A stretch of DNA of 64,000 nt from Ceratothoa steindachneri (GCA_963969495.1 OZ018317.1:32341003-32405002), one strand, 5' to 3'. Counted from the stretch's first letter, positions 22,401 through 33,555 are shown. The notes: generated from the sequence alone by a model not told the origin. A program made the numbers and translations.

Positions 22401-23197
22401 AGGGGGTCGGCTTCCACGCCGTATCCCCTCTGTTTGAAGTCAGCGGGGCTTTACCGGGCGCTGCGTCTGTCTTCACGGCCGAGCTGGTGGCAATACACCA
22501 CTCGGTACAGGAGATTACGCGACGTGCCCGGTTCGGAGACCGGATTGTGATCTATAGCGACTCACAAAGCGCCCTGAGTGCTCTCGGGGCATTGGAATCT
22601 CCGCATCCCCTGGTTCGCGAAATCCGTGACGCCACGGTTTTGGCGAGCCGGGCAGATGTCGAGATTATCTTCTGCTGGGTTCCTGGACATGTAGGAATTG
22701 CGGGGAATGAGGGCGCCAAAGAGTCCGCGAGGACTCTGCGACCGGACCAGCGTTTTGCTCTTCCTCACACTGACTACATGGCAGGAATACGGGCAGCTCT
22801 TCGGACTGCTTGGCAAAGAAGATGGGAGACGGTCGAGGGGAACTTAAAGTTGCGTGCCATTGCGCCGCGACTGTTCCCATGGACCTATCCCCCAATGCCG
22901 CGGCGGCTTCAGGTTGCTTTCTGTCGTCTCCGAATCGGGCACACTCGTGTGACGCATCGCTATCTGATGGAGCGCTCGCCTGCGCCCTATTGCAACGACT
23001 GCGTCGTCCCCCAGACTGTTCGGCACATTCTTGTCGAATGTCCCAGTCTGGGTGATCTTCGCGCACGACACCTGTCCCGGTACCGGGATGGGCGGGGTCG
23101 CTACCGCCTGTCCCTTGTGTTCGGGACGAGTGCGTATACCTTGACTGGTGGACTTATTGACTTTTTGGGGGAGGCCGGCCTTCTCCCTTTTATTTAA
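19382..23197 (+). pseudogene. LINE copy 1 ORF2, endonuclease-RT-RNase H polyprotein (two frameshifts)
   Basis: The frame 19382-20206 holds the AP-type endonuclease: LQWNCRGL, FLQE, LLLGDLNGRHPLWG and the intact catalytic SDHFPI. A one-base deletion near 20145 moves the frame to 20170-21063. A two-base deletion near 20990 (cactactccg for cactctactccg) moves it to 21029-23197. The last part has RT motifs (FFDLEKAYDTAW; LYVDDLS), RNase H (VYTDGSK, AELVA, IYSDSQSA) and a terminal CCHC (YCNDCVV...RHILVEC). No ATG precedes the endonuclease in frame. It is not functional as read. Confidence 0.88.
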
Positions 23198-23299
23198 CCC
23201 GATTTAATTGTTGTTGTTGTTTTTGTAATTGTTTTTGTTATTGCTTTGTTATTGTTATTGTTCTTTCTTTTTATTGTTTTCTGTTTAATTTTTTAAAGT

Positions 23300-23353
23300 A
23301 GCCTAGAACTAGGCTGTTTTTTACGGCGACTTATGCCTAAGTCGGCAGTCGCC
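23300..23353 (+). promoter_or_regulatory. 3'-UTR stem-loops of LINE copy 1
   Basis: Two hairpins precede the A tail: agcctag/ctaggct (23300-23306 with 23309-23315) and ggcgact/agtcgcc (23325-23331 with 23347-23353). The second is kept in every copy and in the diverged relative at 4250-4278 with paired changes. A 3' hairpin recognised by the element's own RT is known for several LINEs; the role here is inferred. Confidence 0.7.
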
Positions 23354-23378
23354 AGATAGCCCCTTAAATAAAAAAAAA

Positions 23379-24961
23379 TCCAGGAGAATGGGACCACAAT
23401 CTCGGACCCCGCGTCCATGGCGGAATCCTTAGCGACCCCTTTTTCTGCATTCTCTAGCCGTGATGCTGCTCCGCCAGCATTCAATGCACGTCGTGATGTC
23501 GCGGAAGGCCGCCGGCGGACTTTACCTCCAGAGGCGGAGAACCCTTCAACGACAAGTTTACTGTGAGTGAGTTGCGTTCCGCTCTCGCTTCGTGCGCGGA
23601 CACCGCCCATGGTCCGGACGATGTCCCGTACGCTATGCTTCGACACCTGGGTGAGCGAGGCATGGCCTTTCTGTTAGATTTGTTCAACAGGATCTGGATG
23701 GAAGGTCTTCTCCCAGACTCCTGGCGAATCGCTACTGTGCTCGCCTTTCGCAAACTGGGGAGAGATCACTCTACTCCGACCGGTTTCCGCCCAATCTCTC
23801 TAACCTCTTGCGTGTGCAAGTTGATGGAGAAATTGGTAAATGTTAGATTAGCCTATTTCCTGGACAGCGGAGGCCATCTGTCTTCCGCACAGTGCGGCTT
23901 CCGCAAGTTCCACTCCACGTCGGATGCTCTGCTCCGACTGGAAAATGCCGTCTGCGAGTCTTTCCTTCGTAGACAGCACTACGCCACGGTCTTTTTTGAT
24001 CTGGAGAAGGCCTATGATACCGCATGGCGATACGGTATCATGGTGACTCTCCACACGATGGGGGCGAGGAGACGCCTCCCAATGTTTATATCCGAATTTT
24101 GCGAGATCGTCGATTCCGCGTACGGGTGGGGGGAGCCCTCTCCGGCCTAAAGGAGCAGGAAGAGGGTGTCCCGCAGGAAGGTGTCCTCAGTGTCACACTC
24201 ATTGCCCTGAACATCAACGGCATCACCTTGGTGCTGCCGGAGATGTTCTCGCTACGCTCTACGTGGACGACCTATCGATCTCTTTTGGCGCGGCCCAGAT
24301 GCCAACTCTGGAGCGTCGACTCCAACAGGCATTGAACCGCGTCTCTCGCTATGCCGAAGCTCACAGGTTTCGGTTTTCTTTGACCAAGACTAAGGTGGTG
24401 CACTGTCACCGCCACCCTCGTCTCCACCCCTAGCCAGATTTGTTTCTTAATGGGGTGCGCCTGGATGTGGCTGAATCGCACCGTTTCCTTTGTCTTGTAT
24501 TCGACCAACGCCCCTTCTGGGAGGCTCATATTCGCAGCCTTATGGTCTCTTGTACCCGCGCTATGGATATTCTCCGTTACGTGACGTTCAGCGCTTCGGG
24601 TCCTGATAGGGTTATTGCCCTACTTTTTTATCGATCCTTTGTTCATTCGAAGCTCGACTACGGATGCGAGTTTTATCCATCCTCAGCCGAGCGTTTATTG
24701 CGAAAGGTGGATTCGATCCACCACACCGCCTTCGCCTGGCGACCGGTGCCTTCCGCACTTCACTCATTGAGAGCCTGTTGGTTGATGCTGGGGAGATGCC
24801 ACTCGCTCTGCGCCGAGTGCAGTGCATCACTCGCCTGTACGCGCCAGCCCGGTGCCTCCCTCAGTCGCTAACAGCTTTCACTGCATCCGCAGCTGATCTA
24901 GATGGTGCCTATGCCGCTGAGAGACGGCCCTTCGGGTTTAGGGCCAGGAAACTCCTTCGAG
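23379..24961 (+). mobile_element. LINE fragment (RT region only), copy 2
   Basis: The sequence starts inside ORF2 (tccaggagaatggg, equivalent to about 20597 in copy 1) and ends inside the RT-RNase H linker (ggaaactccttcga). It then joins a 5' leader fragment at about 24962. The RT frame 23563-24150 is open across motifs up to DLEKAYDTAW; later frames are broken by several small indels. It has neither its own 5' end nor its own 3' tail, so it cannot be a simple insertion. Recombination or deletion between copies is needed. Confidence 0.85.
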
Positions 24962-25371
24962 ATCCAGCGCTCCGTCCGGCCCCAGCTTAGCCTCTCTTCC
25001 TTCCTTCAGATAGCCCGATTTCTCCCCTACCTCGTCGCTTTTCATACAACCTCTCCCACAACTTTCTCTGGTCAGCCTCTAATTTCACAGGGTAGATGCT
25101 GACCTTCTTCTCAAGCCAACCACCCCGGATCGGGGCTGGGGGGAAGGGGACATTGTTCCATAACTCCTGAGCTCCGGTTCGGGATGGGTTTTTTTTAACA
25201 ATCTGCTTCATCCCCACCCATACCTTCCTCACATCCCTTTCCCTCTCCTCTTCACATTCTATCAATTTTACGCCGTGTCCAAGGTGGAGCCGCCATGCCG
25301 ATGGACTGCCAGGCCACCAGGCGGGAGGGGTGGTCCCGAATGGTGGCGCCTGGCTCTGCTGGGCTTGTAAG

Positions 25372-25404
25372 CACCTCTTGCAGGGCGGGCTACTGCAAGA
25401 GGTG
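25372..25404 (+). promoter_or_regulatory. 5' leader hairpin of LINE copy 3 (12-bp stem, covarying pair)
   Basis: 25372-25383 (CACCTCTTGCAG) pairs with 25393-25404 (CTGCAAGAGGTG). Relative to copies 1, 4 and 6, one C-G pair is replaced by T-A on both strands of the stem. Confidence 0.7.
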
Positions 25405-25441
25405 GTGAGCGATTGCGTCCCGTAAAACAAAGAGGGTCACC

Positions 25442-26191
25442 ATGCCCAATGATGTAAATAAAAAAAAAAACAACCCCCAACTTCCCCAAGAACATCAATG
25501 GAGCCGCCCTCGGGCAGCTCCACCAAGAAAATGGAGGTCCCCCTCCCCTTGTGCTTGCTCAGGGGACCCTCCATACTTCTTTAACCGGAGAGGAGGCTTA
25601 CTCCTCTCCTACGGAAACGGGTGTTGGAGACTCCCCCTCACCCCTTCTCTGGAGGTCCTTTCAGGCACCTCCCTATCTACAGCGGCAGTCCCTCCTTTGC
25701 TTTCTAAGGGGACTGCCAAGAAAGCCAGCAGGCAGCCCATTGCCGAAGGCCCCTCAGGCAAGCGGCTCGGTAGAGCAAACCCCCTTAAGGGGGAGAGGCA
25801 AGCCAGGCCCCTTCGGTCGCTTCCCTCAAAAGACCTGCTCGCAAGAATACTAAACCTTGCCGGGTTCAAGGCCTATGCCTCCCCACTAAAGACTTATGAC
25901 GCTTCCAAGGGGACCTGCGATGTCCTGGGAGGAGATGGCCAACTGGAGGCCCCTCCTGTGATAGACATGGTCCTTGAGGAGACCCAGCCTCAGACGGTAG
26001 GGCCTTCCATGGGGGAAAATCCGGGCTTGGTGCCAAGCACCGAACCCGAATCCGCCCCTATGCAAGGTGCTCCTCAAACGGCTGGGGATTCTCAGTCAGT
26101 GCAAGAATGGGCGGGATCTTCTCCGGAGGATGCCCCGGCGACTACCAGGACCTTCTCCATTTCAGAGAAGGACCTGGCTGAGGCCGGTCCA
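25442..26191 (+). pseudogene. LINE copy 3 ORF1, N-terminal gag fragment
   Basis: The frame opens MPNDVNKKKNN and gives about 250 residues of the Pro/Ser-rich N-terminal gag before being cut by the copy 4 insertion. The zinc knuckles are not present in this half, nor in the remainder after 33078, because copy 3 also has an internal deletion. Confidence 0.8.
26179..26191 (+). repeat. target-site duplication, left copy (13 bp)
   Basis: TGAGGCCGGTCCA immediately precedes the CCCCGTAAGGGG start of LINE copy 4 and is repeated exactly at 33065-33077 after its A-rich tail. It is part of the gag sequence of copy 3. Confidence 0.92.
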
Positions 26192-26653
26192 CCCCGTAAG
26201 GGGCGCGGCGATTTGCCATCCTGGCCGCCGTGCTGACGGGATCCAGCGCTCCGTCTGGCCCCAGCTTAGCCTCTCTTCCTTCCTTCAGATACCCCGATTT
26301 CTCCCCTACCTCGTCGCTTTTCATACAACCTCTCCCACAACTTTCTCTGGTCAGCCTCTAATTTCACAGGGTAGAATGCTGACCTTCTTCTCAAGCCAAC
26401 CACCCCGGATCGGGGCTGGGGATGGGAGGGGACATTGTTCCCTAACCCCTCAGCTCCGGTTCGGGATGGGTTTTTTTTAACAACCTGCTTTATCCCCACC
26501 CATACCTTCCTCACAGCCCTTTTTCTCTCCTCTTCACAACCTATATTTTTTACGCCGTGTTCAAGGTGGAGCCGCCATGCCGAAGGACTGCCAGGCCACC
26601 AGGCGGGAGGGGTGGTCCCGAATGGCGGCGCCTGGCTCTGCCGGGCTTGTAAG

Positions 26654-26686
26654 CACCTCTCGCAGTGCGGGCAACTGCGAGAGGTG
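26654..26686 (+). promoter_or_regulatory. 5' leader hairpin of LINE copy 4
   Basis: 26654-26666 pairs with 26674-26686 (13-bp perfect stem, 7-nt loop gcgggca), ending 37 nt before the ORF1 ATG at 26724. The stem is followed directly by a small upstream ATG. Confidence 0.7.
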
Positions 26687-26723
26687 ATGAGCTATTGCGT
26701 CCCGTATTAAAAAGAGGGTCACC

Positions 26724-29123
26724 ATGCCCATGTATGAGAAAAAAAACAAAAAATCCAACCCCCAACTTCCCAGGGAAAATCGACGGAGCCGCCCTCGGGC
26801 AGCTCCACCGAGAAAATGGAGGTCCTCCCCCCTTGTGCTTGCGCAAGGGACCCTCCATAATTCTTTAACCGGAGAGGAGGCTTACTCCTCTCCTACGCCT
26901 ACGGGTGTAGGGGACTCCCCCTCACCCCCTTCTCTGGAGGTGCTTTCGGGCACCTCCCTATCTCCAGCAGCAGTCCCTTCTTTGCTTTCTAAGGGGACTG
27001 CCAAGAAAGCCAGCAGGCAGCCCATTGCCGACCGCCCCTCGTGCAAGCGGCTCGGTAGGGCAAACCCCCTTAGGGGGGAGAGGGAAGCCAGGCCCCTTCG
27101 GTCGCTTCCCTCAAAAGACCTGCTGGCAAGAATTTTAAACCTTGCTGGGGTCAAGGCCTGTGCCTCCCCACACAAGACTGGCGACACTGCCAAGGGGACC
27201 TGCGATGTCCTGGGAGGGGATGGCCAACTGGAGGCCCCTCCTGTGATAGACATGGTCCTTGAGGAGACCCAGCCTCAGATGGTAGGGCCTTCCATGGGGG
27301 GGAATCCGGGCTCGGTGCCAAGCACCGAACCCGAATCCGCCCCTATGCAAGGTCCCCCTCAAACGGCCGAGGGCTCCGAGGCAGTAAAACGAGGGGAGGG
27401 ATCTCCTCCGACAGGTGCCCCTACGACGACCAGGACCTTCTCCATTTCGGAGAGGGACCTGGCTGAGGCCGGCCCATCTGGCATGGGGGCTTCTGCCGGC
27501 GGAGGTGAGAAGCGGGTTCATTCCCCGCCCTCCTCTCCTAAAAAGAAAAATACTAAAAAGACGAAGAAGACTCGGGGCTCCTCTCCATCCGTGGGGGCTG
27601 CGGGGACCGATGGGTCTGCTACCACTTTGGTAGGCGACCAAGCCAAGATCGGCACATCCGGCCCCTCTACCCCCTCGTGTGCGGAGCCCCTGACTAAGAC
27701 TAACACCAAGAATGCACAGGGCGGAGCCTCGATGACATCGGGGCCCCTGATTCAGAGGTTACCTGGCGTTTTCGAGCCCGCTGGCTTCAAGCGCTTCCTC
27801 GTTATTCGCTCCACTGATGGCAGCATGTTGTCCAAGGGCAACATGATCCATCAGAGGAGAGGATTAGCTAGTGCAATTGGTAGAGAGCCGAAGGTAACCC
27901 GTTTCTCGGACGGGAGCCTTCTGGCGAATGCGGCGAATCCCGCCGAGGCTGCCAAGATAAGTGCTCTTCGGACACTTCATGGCACCCCGGTGAGTGTGAC
28001 GCCGCACTCTACCATGAACTTTGTGAAAGGAGTAGTTTATGCGAGGGAACTCGTTGACTACTCCATAGAGGACATCACCCTAGAGCTGGCCGACCATGGG
28101 GCGGTCAAGGTCGAACGTGTGATGAGAAAACAGGGAGGGGCCTCGAGTCCCACCCCTACACTCTTCGTCACGTTCGACTGTGACAAGCTCCCTGAGTCGG
28201 TGCGTGCCGGTTGGTACCGCTACCGCGTGAAGGCATTCGTGCCACTGCCGCGGCGGTGCTATTACTGTCACCGCTTCGGCCACACGAATCGATCATGTAG
28301 ACGTGCAAAATCGGGGTCACCCGAAGTCTGTGTAAATTGCTCCAAGGTCGCACACGATAAGTCCAAATCGTGTGTGGCCAAGTGTGTCAATTGCGGAGAG
28401 CCGCACCCTGCTTCTTCGAAGCAATGTGGTGCATATCTCCTTTAGAAAGAAATCGTGGCCGTTCAGGCCCAGGATCGACTCTCATTCCGCGAGGCTAAGG
28501 ACTTGGTCCTGGCGCGCCCGGCTCTGCCAAGGACGTCATATGCCTCAATAGTTAGAAAAGCACCCTCTGCTCCTGGCCCATCCAGGCCAACGAGCACGGT
28601 TGTTTCCGCGCCCATTCGGAGCCCTTCTGCGGGCTCTACTACACCCGGGCGCTCCCCTGGTAGAGCTGGCGGCAAAAAGGGTTCACACCCAGCCCCGGCT
28701 AAAACCAGGGCTCCCCCCTCTTCCCCCAGCGTGACCGTTTCCCGTAAGGCGAAACGGCCACGCGCCTCCACCGAGTCGTTAGACTCACAGGAGGCAACAC
28801 CCCTGAAGATGGTCGCTAGGCCATCTTCCGGGGTTCCTAAAGCTGTTCCCCGAAAGGAGGACAGCAACAAAGGAGCTTCGGCCCCTTCGCCCACGCCCCG
28901 AGGTGGAGCGAGTGGCTCGGAGACGGTGGTTCCTCGAAATGAGGGCCCCCCGCCTCCCAAGCCGCAACGCCCGCCTAAGGTTTCGAGGCGGAGGGAGGAA
29001 AAGACTCGCATGGCGAGCCCAACCTCCCCCAATAAGTCCTCGAAGGCGACAGCGCCTTCAGCGCTTTGTCCGGCCAACAGCGCCCGGGGTTCTGCCCCGG
29101 GAAGCGTACGGCCATTCCCGTGA
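26724..29123 (+). pseudogene. LINE copy 4 ORF1, gag-like protein with one stop codon
   Basis: The ORF starts at an ATG after gtcacc and is open to a TAG at 28443-28445, where other copies read ctggag (Leu-Glu) at the end of the third knuckle region. The same frame continues 28455-29123. The three zinc knuckles are complete (C-x2-C-x4-H-x4-C, then two variants). A missing C in gccccggg near 29095 shifts the last residues. The N-terminal half is Pro/Ser-rich, and the central region begins with GFKRFLVIRSTDG. Confidence 0.88.
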
Positions 29124-29164
29124 GGGTCTTCAATTCGAGGAGGGCCCCCGCGTCTCCTCCGAGC

Positions 29165-32100
29165 TAGGCCTGGAGGGCCTATTCCTTCAATGGAATTGCC
29201 GTGGACTCCGGGCCAACTGGGAGGAGCTGCGGAGGCTTGTCTCGTCCCGTTCCCCGTTAGCTATTTTTTTGCAGGAGAACATGCTAGGCGCGTGCCCGCT
29301 GCCTGCCCTCCCGGGGTATAAGGGTCTTGCGACCCCACCACCGCGGGATGGCGTGGCTGGGGGATGCGCGGTTTACACCCGGCATGATGTCTCCGTTCTT
29401 CCTTTCTCTTTAGATACCTCCTTTCAGGCAGTGGCTGTGCAGCTGCACCTGGATAGGAGGTATACTATCATTTCTGCGTACATTCCACCGTCAGCTGACT
29501 TCGACGCGGGGGACTTCCGCCGCGTCGTGGCACGGTTGCCGAGGCCCTATCTCTTGCTTGGAGATCTGAACGGCAGGCATCCTCTCTGGGGAGATTACTC
29601 CATAAATCCCAGGGGACAAGTCCTTGCCGATCTGATCGAAGAGCTTGAGATGGGTGTCCTAAACGTGGATGAGTTTACGCATCACTGTCCGAGAACCGCT
29701 TCATTTTCTTGCCTTGACCTATTATTGTGCTCTTCGGATGCACAGCCTGATTTTGATTGGGGGGTGGTCGATGACCTCCATGGTAGTGATGACTTTCCCA
29801 TTCAAATATCATTTTCAGGGCAACTGCCGCCTGAGAGACCACCTCGGTGGTGCTTGGCGCGGGCGCGTTGGCCTGCATTTCAGGAAATGACTGAATTCTC
29901 TATCTCAGTCGAGGAGTTTAGGTCGGTAGATGAGGCCGCTGAGTTCTTCTCCGGCAACCTCATCGCCGTGGGCCTGACTACTATTCCTAGGACGTCTGGC
30001 CGTTTTGCACACCGACCACTCCCATGGTGGTCGGCCGAGTGTGAGACGGCCCTCAAACAGAAGCGTTATGCCTACATGCGCTATAAGCGCCGCCCGAACG
30101 ATTTCACTGTCGCTGAATTTCGTCGGGCTAGGACTAGGTTCCGGTATGTTTCGAAGCACGCCCGCCGCTCTTCTTGGCGGGCATACGTGTCTTCACTTAA
30201 CGGGAAGACCCCTTTAGCTGAGGTGTGGAAGCGAGTCAAAAGGATTCGGGGCAAGTTCTCGCAGGCCCCCCCTGCTGTTCTCCAGGAGAATGGGACCGCA
30301 ATCTCGGACCCCGCGTCCGTGGCGGAATCCTTAGCGACCGCTTTTTCCGCATTCTCTAGCCGTGATGCTGCTCCGCCAGCATTCAATGCACGTCGTGATG
30401 TCGCGGAAGGCCACCGGCTGGACTTTACCTCCAGAGGCGGAGAACCCTTCAACGACAAGTTTACTGTGAGTAAGTTGCGTTCCGCTCTCGCTTCGTGCGC
30501 GGACACCGCCCATGGTCCGGACGATGTCCCGTACGCCATGCTTCGACACCTGGGTGAGCGAGGCATGGCCTTTCTGTTAGATTTGTTCAACAGGATCTGG
30601 GTGGAGGGTCTTCTCCCAGACTCCTGGCGAATCGCTACTGTGCTCGCCTTTCACAAGCCGGGAAGAGATCACTACTCCGACCGGTTTCCGCCCAATCTCT
30701 CTAACATCTTGCGTGTGCAAGTTGATGGAGAAATTGGTAAATGTTAGATTAGCCTATTTCCCTGACAGCGGAGGCCATCTGTCTTCTGCACAGTGCGGCT
30801 TCCGTAAGTTCCACTCCACGTCGGATGCTCTGCTCCGACTGGAAAATGCCGTCTGCGAGGCTTTCCTTCGTAGACAGCACTACGCCACGGTGTTTTTTGA
30901 TCTGGAGAAGGCCTATGATACCGCATGGCGATACGGTATCATGGAGACTCTCCACACGATGGGGGCGAGGGGACGCCTCCCAATCTTTATATCTGAATTT
31001 TTCCGAGATCGTCGATTCCGCGTACGGGTGGGGGGAGCCCTCTCCGGCCCAAAGGAGCAGGAAGAGGGTGTCCCCCAGGGAAGTGTCCTCAGTGTCACAC
31101 TCTTTGCCCTGAGCATCAACGGCATCACCTCGGTGCTGCCGGAAGATGTTCTCGCTACGCTCTACGTGGACGACCTTTCGATCTCTTTTGGCGCGGCCCA
31201 GATGCCAACTCTTGAGCGTCGACTCCAACAGGCATTGAACCGCGTCTCTCGCTATGCCGAAGCGCACAGGTTTCGGTTTTCTTTGGCCAAGACTAAGGTG
31301 GTGCACTTCTGCCGCCATCCACGGTTTCACCCCGACCCAGATTTGTTTCTTAATGGGGTGCGCCTGGATGTGGTTGAGTCGCACCGTTTCCTTGGTCTTG
31401 TATTCGACCGACGCCTCACCTGGGAGGCTCATATTCGCAGCCTTATGGTCTCTTGTACCCGCGCCATGGACATTCTCCGTTCCGTGACGTTCAGCGCTTG
31501 GGGCGCTGATAGGGCTACTGCCCTACTTTTTTATCGATCCTTTGTTCGTTCCAAGCTCGACTACGGATGCGAGTTTTATGCATCCGCAGCCGAGCGTTTA
31601 TTGCGGAAGGTGGATTCGATCCACCACACCGGCCTTCGCCTTGCGATCGGTGCCTTCCGCACTTCCCCCATTGAGAGCCTGTTGGTCGATGCTGGGGAGA
31701 TGCCACTCGCTCTGCGCCGCGTGCAGTGCATCACTCGCCTTTACGCGCGAGCCCGGCGCCTCCCTCAGTCGCCAACAGCTCTCACTGCATCCGCAGCTGA
31801 TCTCGATGGTGCCTATGCCGCCGAGAGACGCCAGTCATACCCTAAGCCCTTTGGGTTTAGGGCCAGGAAACTCCTTCGATAGCTAGATATAGCTCTCGGG
31901 CCGGTGGCGCCCCTGGTTCTGCCCAGGACGCCACCCTGGAGGGTACCACATTTGGCTATTTGTCGCCACGCCTCTGCTCCCAAAGCTTGTACTGCGCCGG
32001 GAGTATTGCGTTCAACCTTTTTGGAGCACACATCGTGTCACGCTGGTACCGTGCCAGTGTATACGGATGGCTCCAGGTCCCAAGAGGGGGTTGGCTTCCA

Positions 32101-32881
32101 CGCCGTATCCCCTCTGTTTGAAGTCAGCGGGGCTCTACCAGGCGCTGCGTCTGTCTTCACGGCCGAGCTGGTGGCAATACACCACTCGGTACGGGAGATT
32201 ACGCGACGTGCCCGGTTCGGAGACCGAATTGTGATCTATAGCGACTCACAAAGCGCCCTGAGTGCTCTCGGGGCATTGGAATCTCCGCATCCCCTGGTTC
32301 GCGATATCCGTGACGCCACGGTTTTGGCGAGCCGGGCACATGTCGAGATTATCTTCTGCTGGGTTCCTGGACATGTAGGAATTGCGGGGAATGAGCGCGC
32401 CAAAGAGTCCGCGAGGACTCTGCGACCGGACCAGCGTTTCGCTCTTCCTCACACCGACTACATGGCAGGAATACGGGCAGCTCTTCGGACTGCTTGGCAA
32501 AGAAGATGGGAGACGGTCGAAGGGAACTCAAAGTTGCGTGCCATTGCGCCGCGACTGTTCCCATGGACCTATCCCCCAATGCCGCGGCGGCTTCAGGTTG
32601 CTTTCTGTCGTCTCCGAATCGGACACACTCGTGTGACGCATCGCTATCTGATGGAGCGCTCGCCTGCGCCCTATTGCAGCGACTGCGTCGTCTCCCAGAC
32701 TGTTCGGCACATTCTTGTCGAATGTCCCAGTCTGGGTGATCTTCGCGCACGATACCTGTCCCAGTACCGGGATGGGCGGGGTCGCTACCGCCTGTCCCTT
32801 GTGCTCGGGACGAGTGCGTGTACTTTGACTGGTGGACTTATTGACTTTTTGGGGGAGGCCGGCCTTCTCCCTTTTATTTAA
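29165..32881 (+). pseudogene. LINE copy 4 ORF2, endonuclease-RT-RNase H (frameshift and stop)
   Basis: The open frame 28903-30747 covers the endonuclease (LQWNCRGL, GDLNGRHPLWG) and the start of RT. Its final catalytic motif reads SDDFPI, with His replaced by Asp. The same two-base deletion as in copy 1 (cactactccg, near 30675) breaks the frame. RT continues in 30713-31882 (LYVDDLS). TAG at 31880-31882 replaces a Glu codon, then RNase H and the CCHC finger follow to 32881. The coordinate given as start is the first conserved endonuclease codon region; there is no conserved initiating ATG. Confidence 0.88.
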
Positions 32882-33002
32882 CCCGATTTAATTGTTGTTG
32901 TTGTTTTTGAAATTGTTTTTGTTATTGCTTTGTTATTGTTATTTCTTTTTATTGTTTTCTGTTTAATTTTTTAAAGTAGCCTTGAACTAGGCTGTTTTTT
33001 AC

Positions 33003-33031
33003 GGCGACTTATGCCTAAGTCGGCAGTCGCC
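33003..33031 (+). promoter_or_regulatory. terminal 3'-UTR stem-loop of LINE copy 4
   Basis: 33003-33009 (ggcgact) pairs with 33025-33031 (agtcgcc). It lies about 33 nt before the target-site duplication, as in the other copies. Confidence 0.65.
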
Positions 33032-33064
33032 AGATAGCCCCTTAAATAAAAAAAAATAAAAAAA

Positions 33065-33077
33065 TGAGGCCGGTCCA
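33065..33077 (+). repeat. target-site duplication, right copy (13 bp)
   Basis: Exact repeat of 26179-26191. The gag sequence of LINE copy 3 continues directly after it (tctggcctgg). Confidence 0.92.
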
Positions 33078-33106
33078 TCTGGCCTGGAGGCTTTCTACCG
33101 GCGGGG

Positions 33107-33555
33107 TTGAGAAGCGGGTTCATTCCCCGCCCTCCTCTCCAAAAAAAAAGGACGAAGAAGACTCGGGGCTCCTCTCCATCCGCGGGGGCTACGGGGACGG
33201 AGGGGTCTGCTGCCACTTTGGCAACCGACCAAGCCAAGATCGACACATCCGGCCCCTCTGCCCCTTCGTATACGGAGCTCCTGACCATGACAAAGACCAA
33301 AAGTGCACAGGGCGGAGCCTCGATGACATCGGGGCCCCTCATTGAGAGGTTACCTGGCATTTTCGAGCCCGCTGGCTTCAAACGCTTCCTCGTTATTCGC
33401 TCCACTGATGGCAGCATGTTGTCCAAGGGCAACATGATCCATCAGACGAGAGCATTAGCTAGTGCAATTGGTAGAGAGCCGAAGGTGACCCATTTCTCGG
33501 ACGGGAGCCTTCTGGCGAATCCCGCTGAGGCGGCCAAGATAAGTGCTCTTTGGAT
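33107..33555 (+). pseudogene. LINE copy 3 gag fragment, fused in frame to RT
   Basis: The frame 33107-33766 reads gag residues (RLPGIFEPAGFKRFLVIRS and on to AAKISAL), then at about 33553 continues into RT sequence (WVEGLLPDSWRIATVLAF). The fusion is a product of the internal deletion, not a designed gene. Confidence 0.75.

Larger units (their letters stand above)
16557..23378 (+). mobile_element. Full-length I/Jockey-like LINE, copy 1
   Basis: A 6.8-kb element runs from the 5' CCCCGTAAGGGG end to a short A-rich tail after tagccccttaaata. Its order is 5' leader with hairpins, ORF1 (gag-like), overlapping ORF2 (endonuclease, RT, RNase H, CCHC finger) and a 3' UTR with two stem-loops. The RNase H and triple-knuckle gag place it in the I/Jockey superfamily; I do not assign a clade. 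ORF1 has one frameshift near the start and ORF2 has two, so it is defective as read. No target-site duplication is visible because its right side abuts another LINE fragment. Confidence 0.9.
24962..26191 (+). mobile_element. LINE copy 3, left part (5' leader and N-terminal gag)
   Basis: The sequence starts within the 5' leader (gatccagcgctcc), lacking the first 50 bp or so. It includes the leader hairpin at 25372-25404 and an open gag frame from MPNDVNKKK at 25442. It stops at tgaggccggtcca (26179-26191), where copy 4 is inserted. The gag sequence resumes at 33065 with the same 13 bases. This shows that copy 3 was in place before copy 4. Confidence 0.88.
26192..33064 (+). mobile_element. Full-length I/Jockey-like LINE, copy 4, nested in copy 3
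   Basis: A complete 6873-bp insertion runs from CCCCGTAAGGGG to an A-rich tail (aaataaaaaaaaataaaaaaa) and is bounded by a 13-bp target-site duplication (26179-26191 and 33065-33077). This gives the true ends of the family. ORF1 has an in-frame TAG and a late frameshift. ORF2 has a two-base deletion shared with copy 1 and an in-frame TAG. It is defective as read but is the clearest intact-length insertion in the window. Confidence 0.93.
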
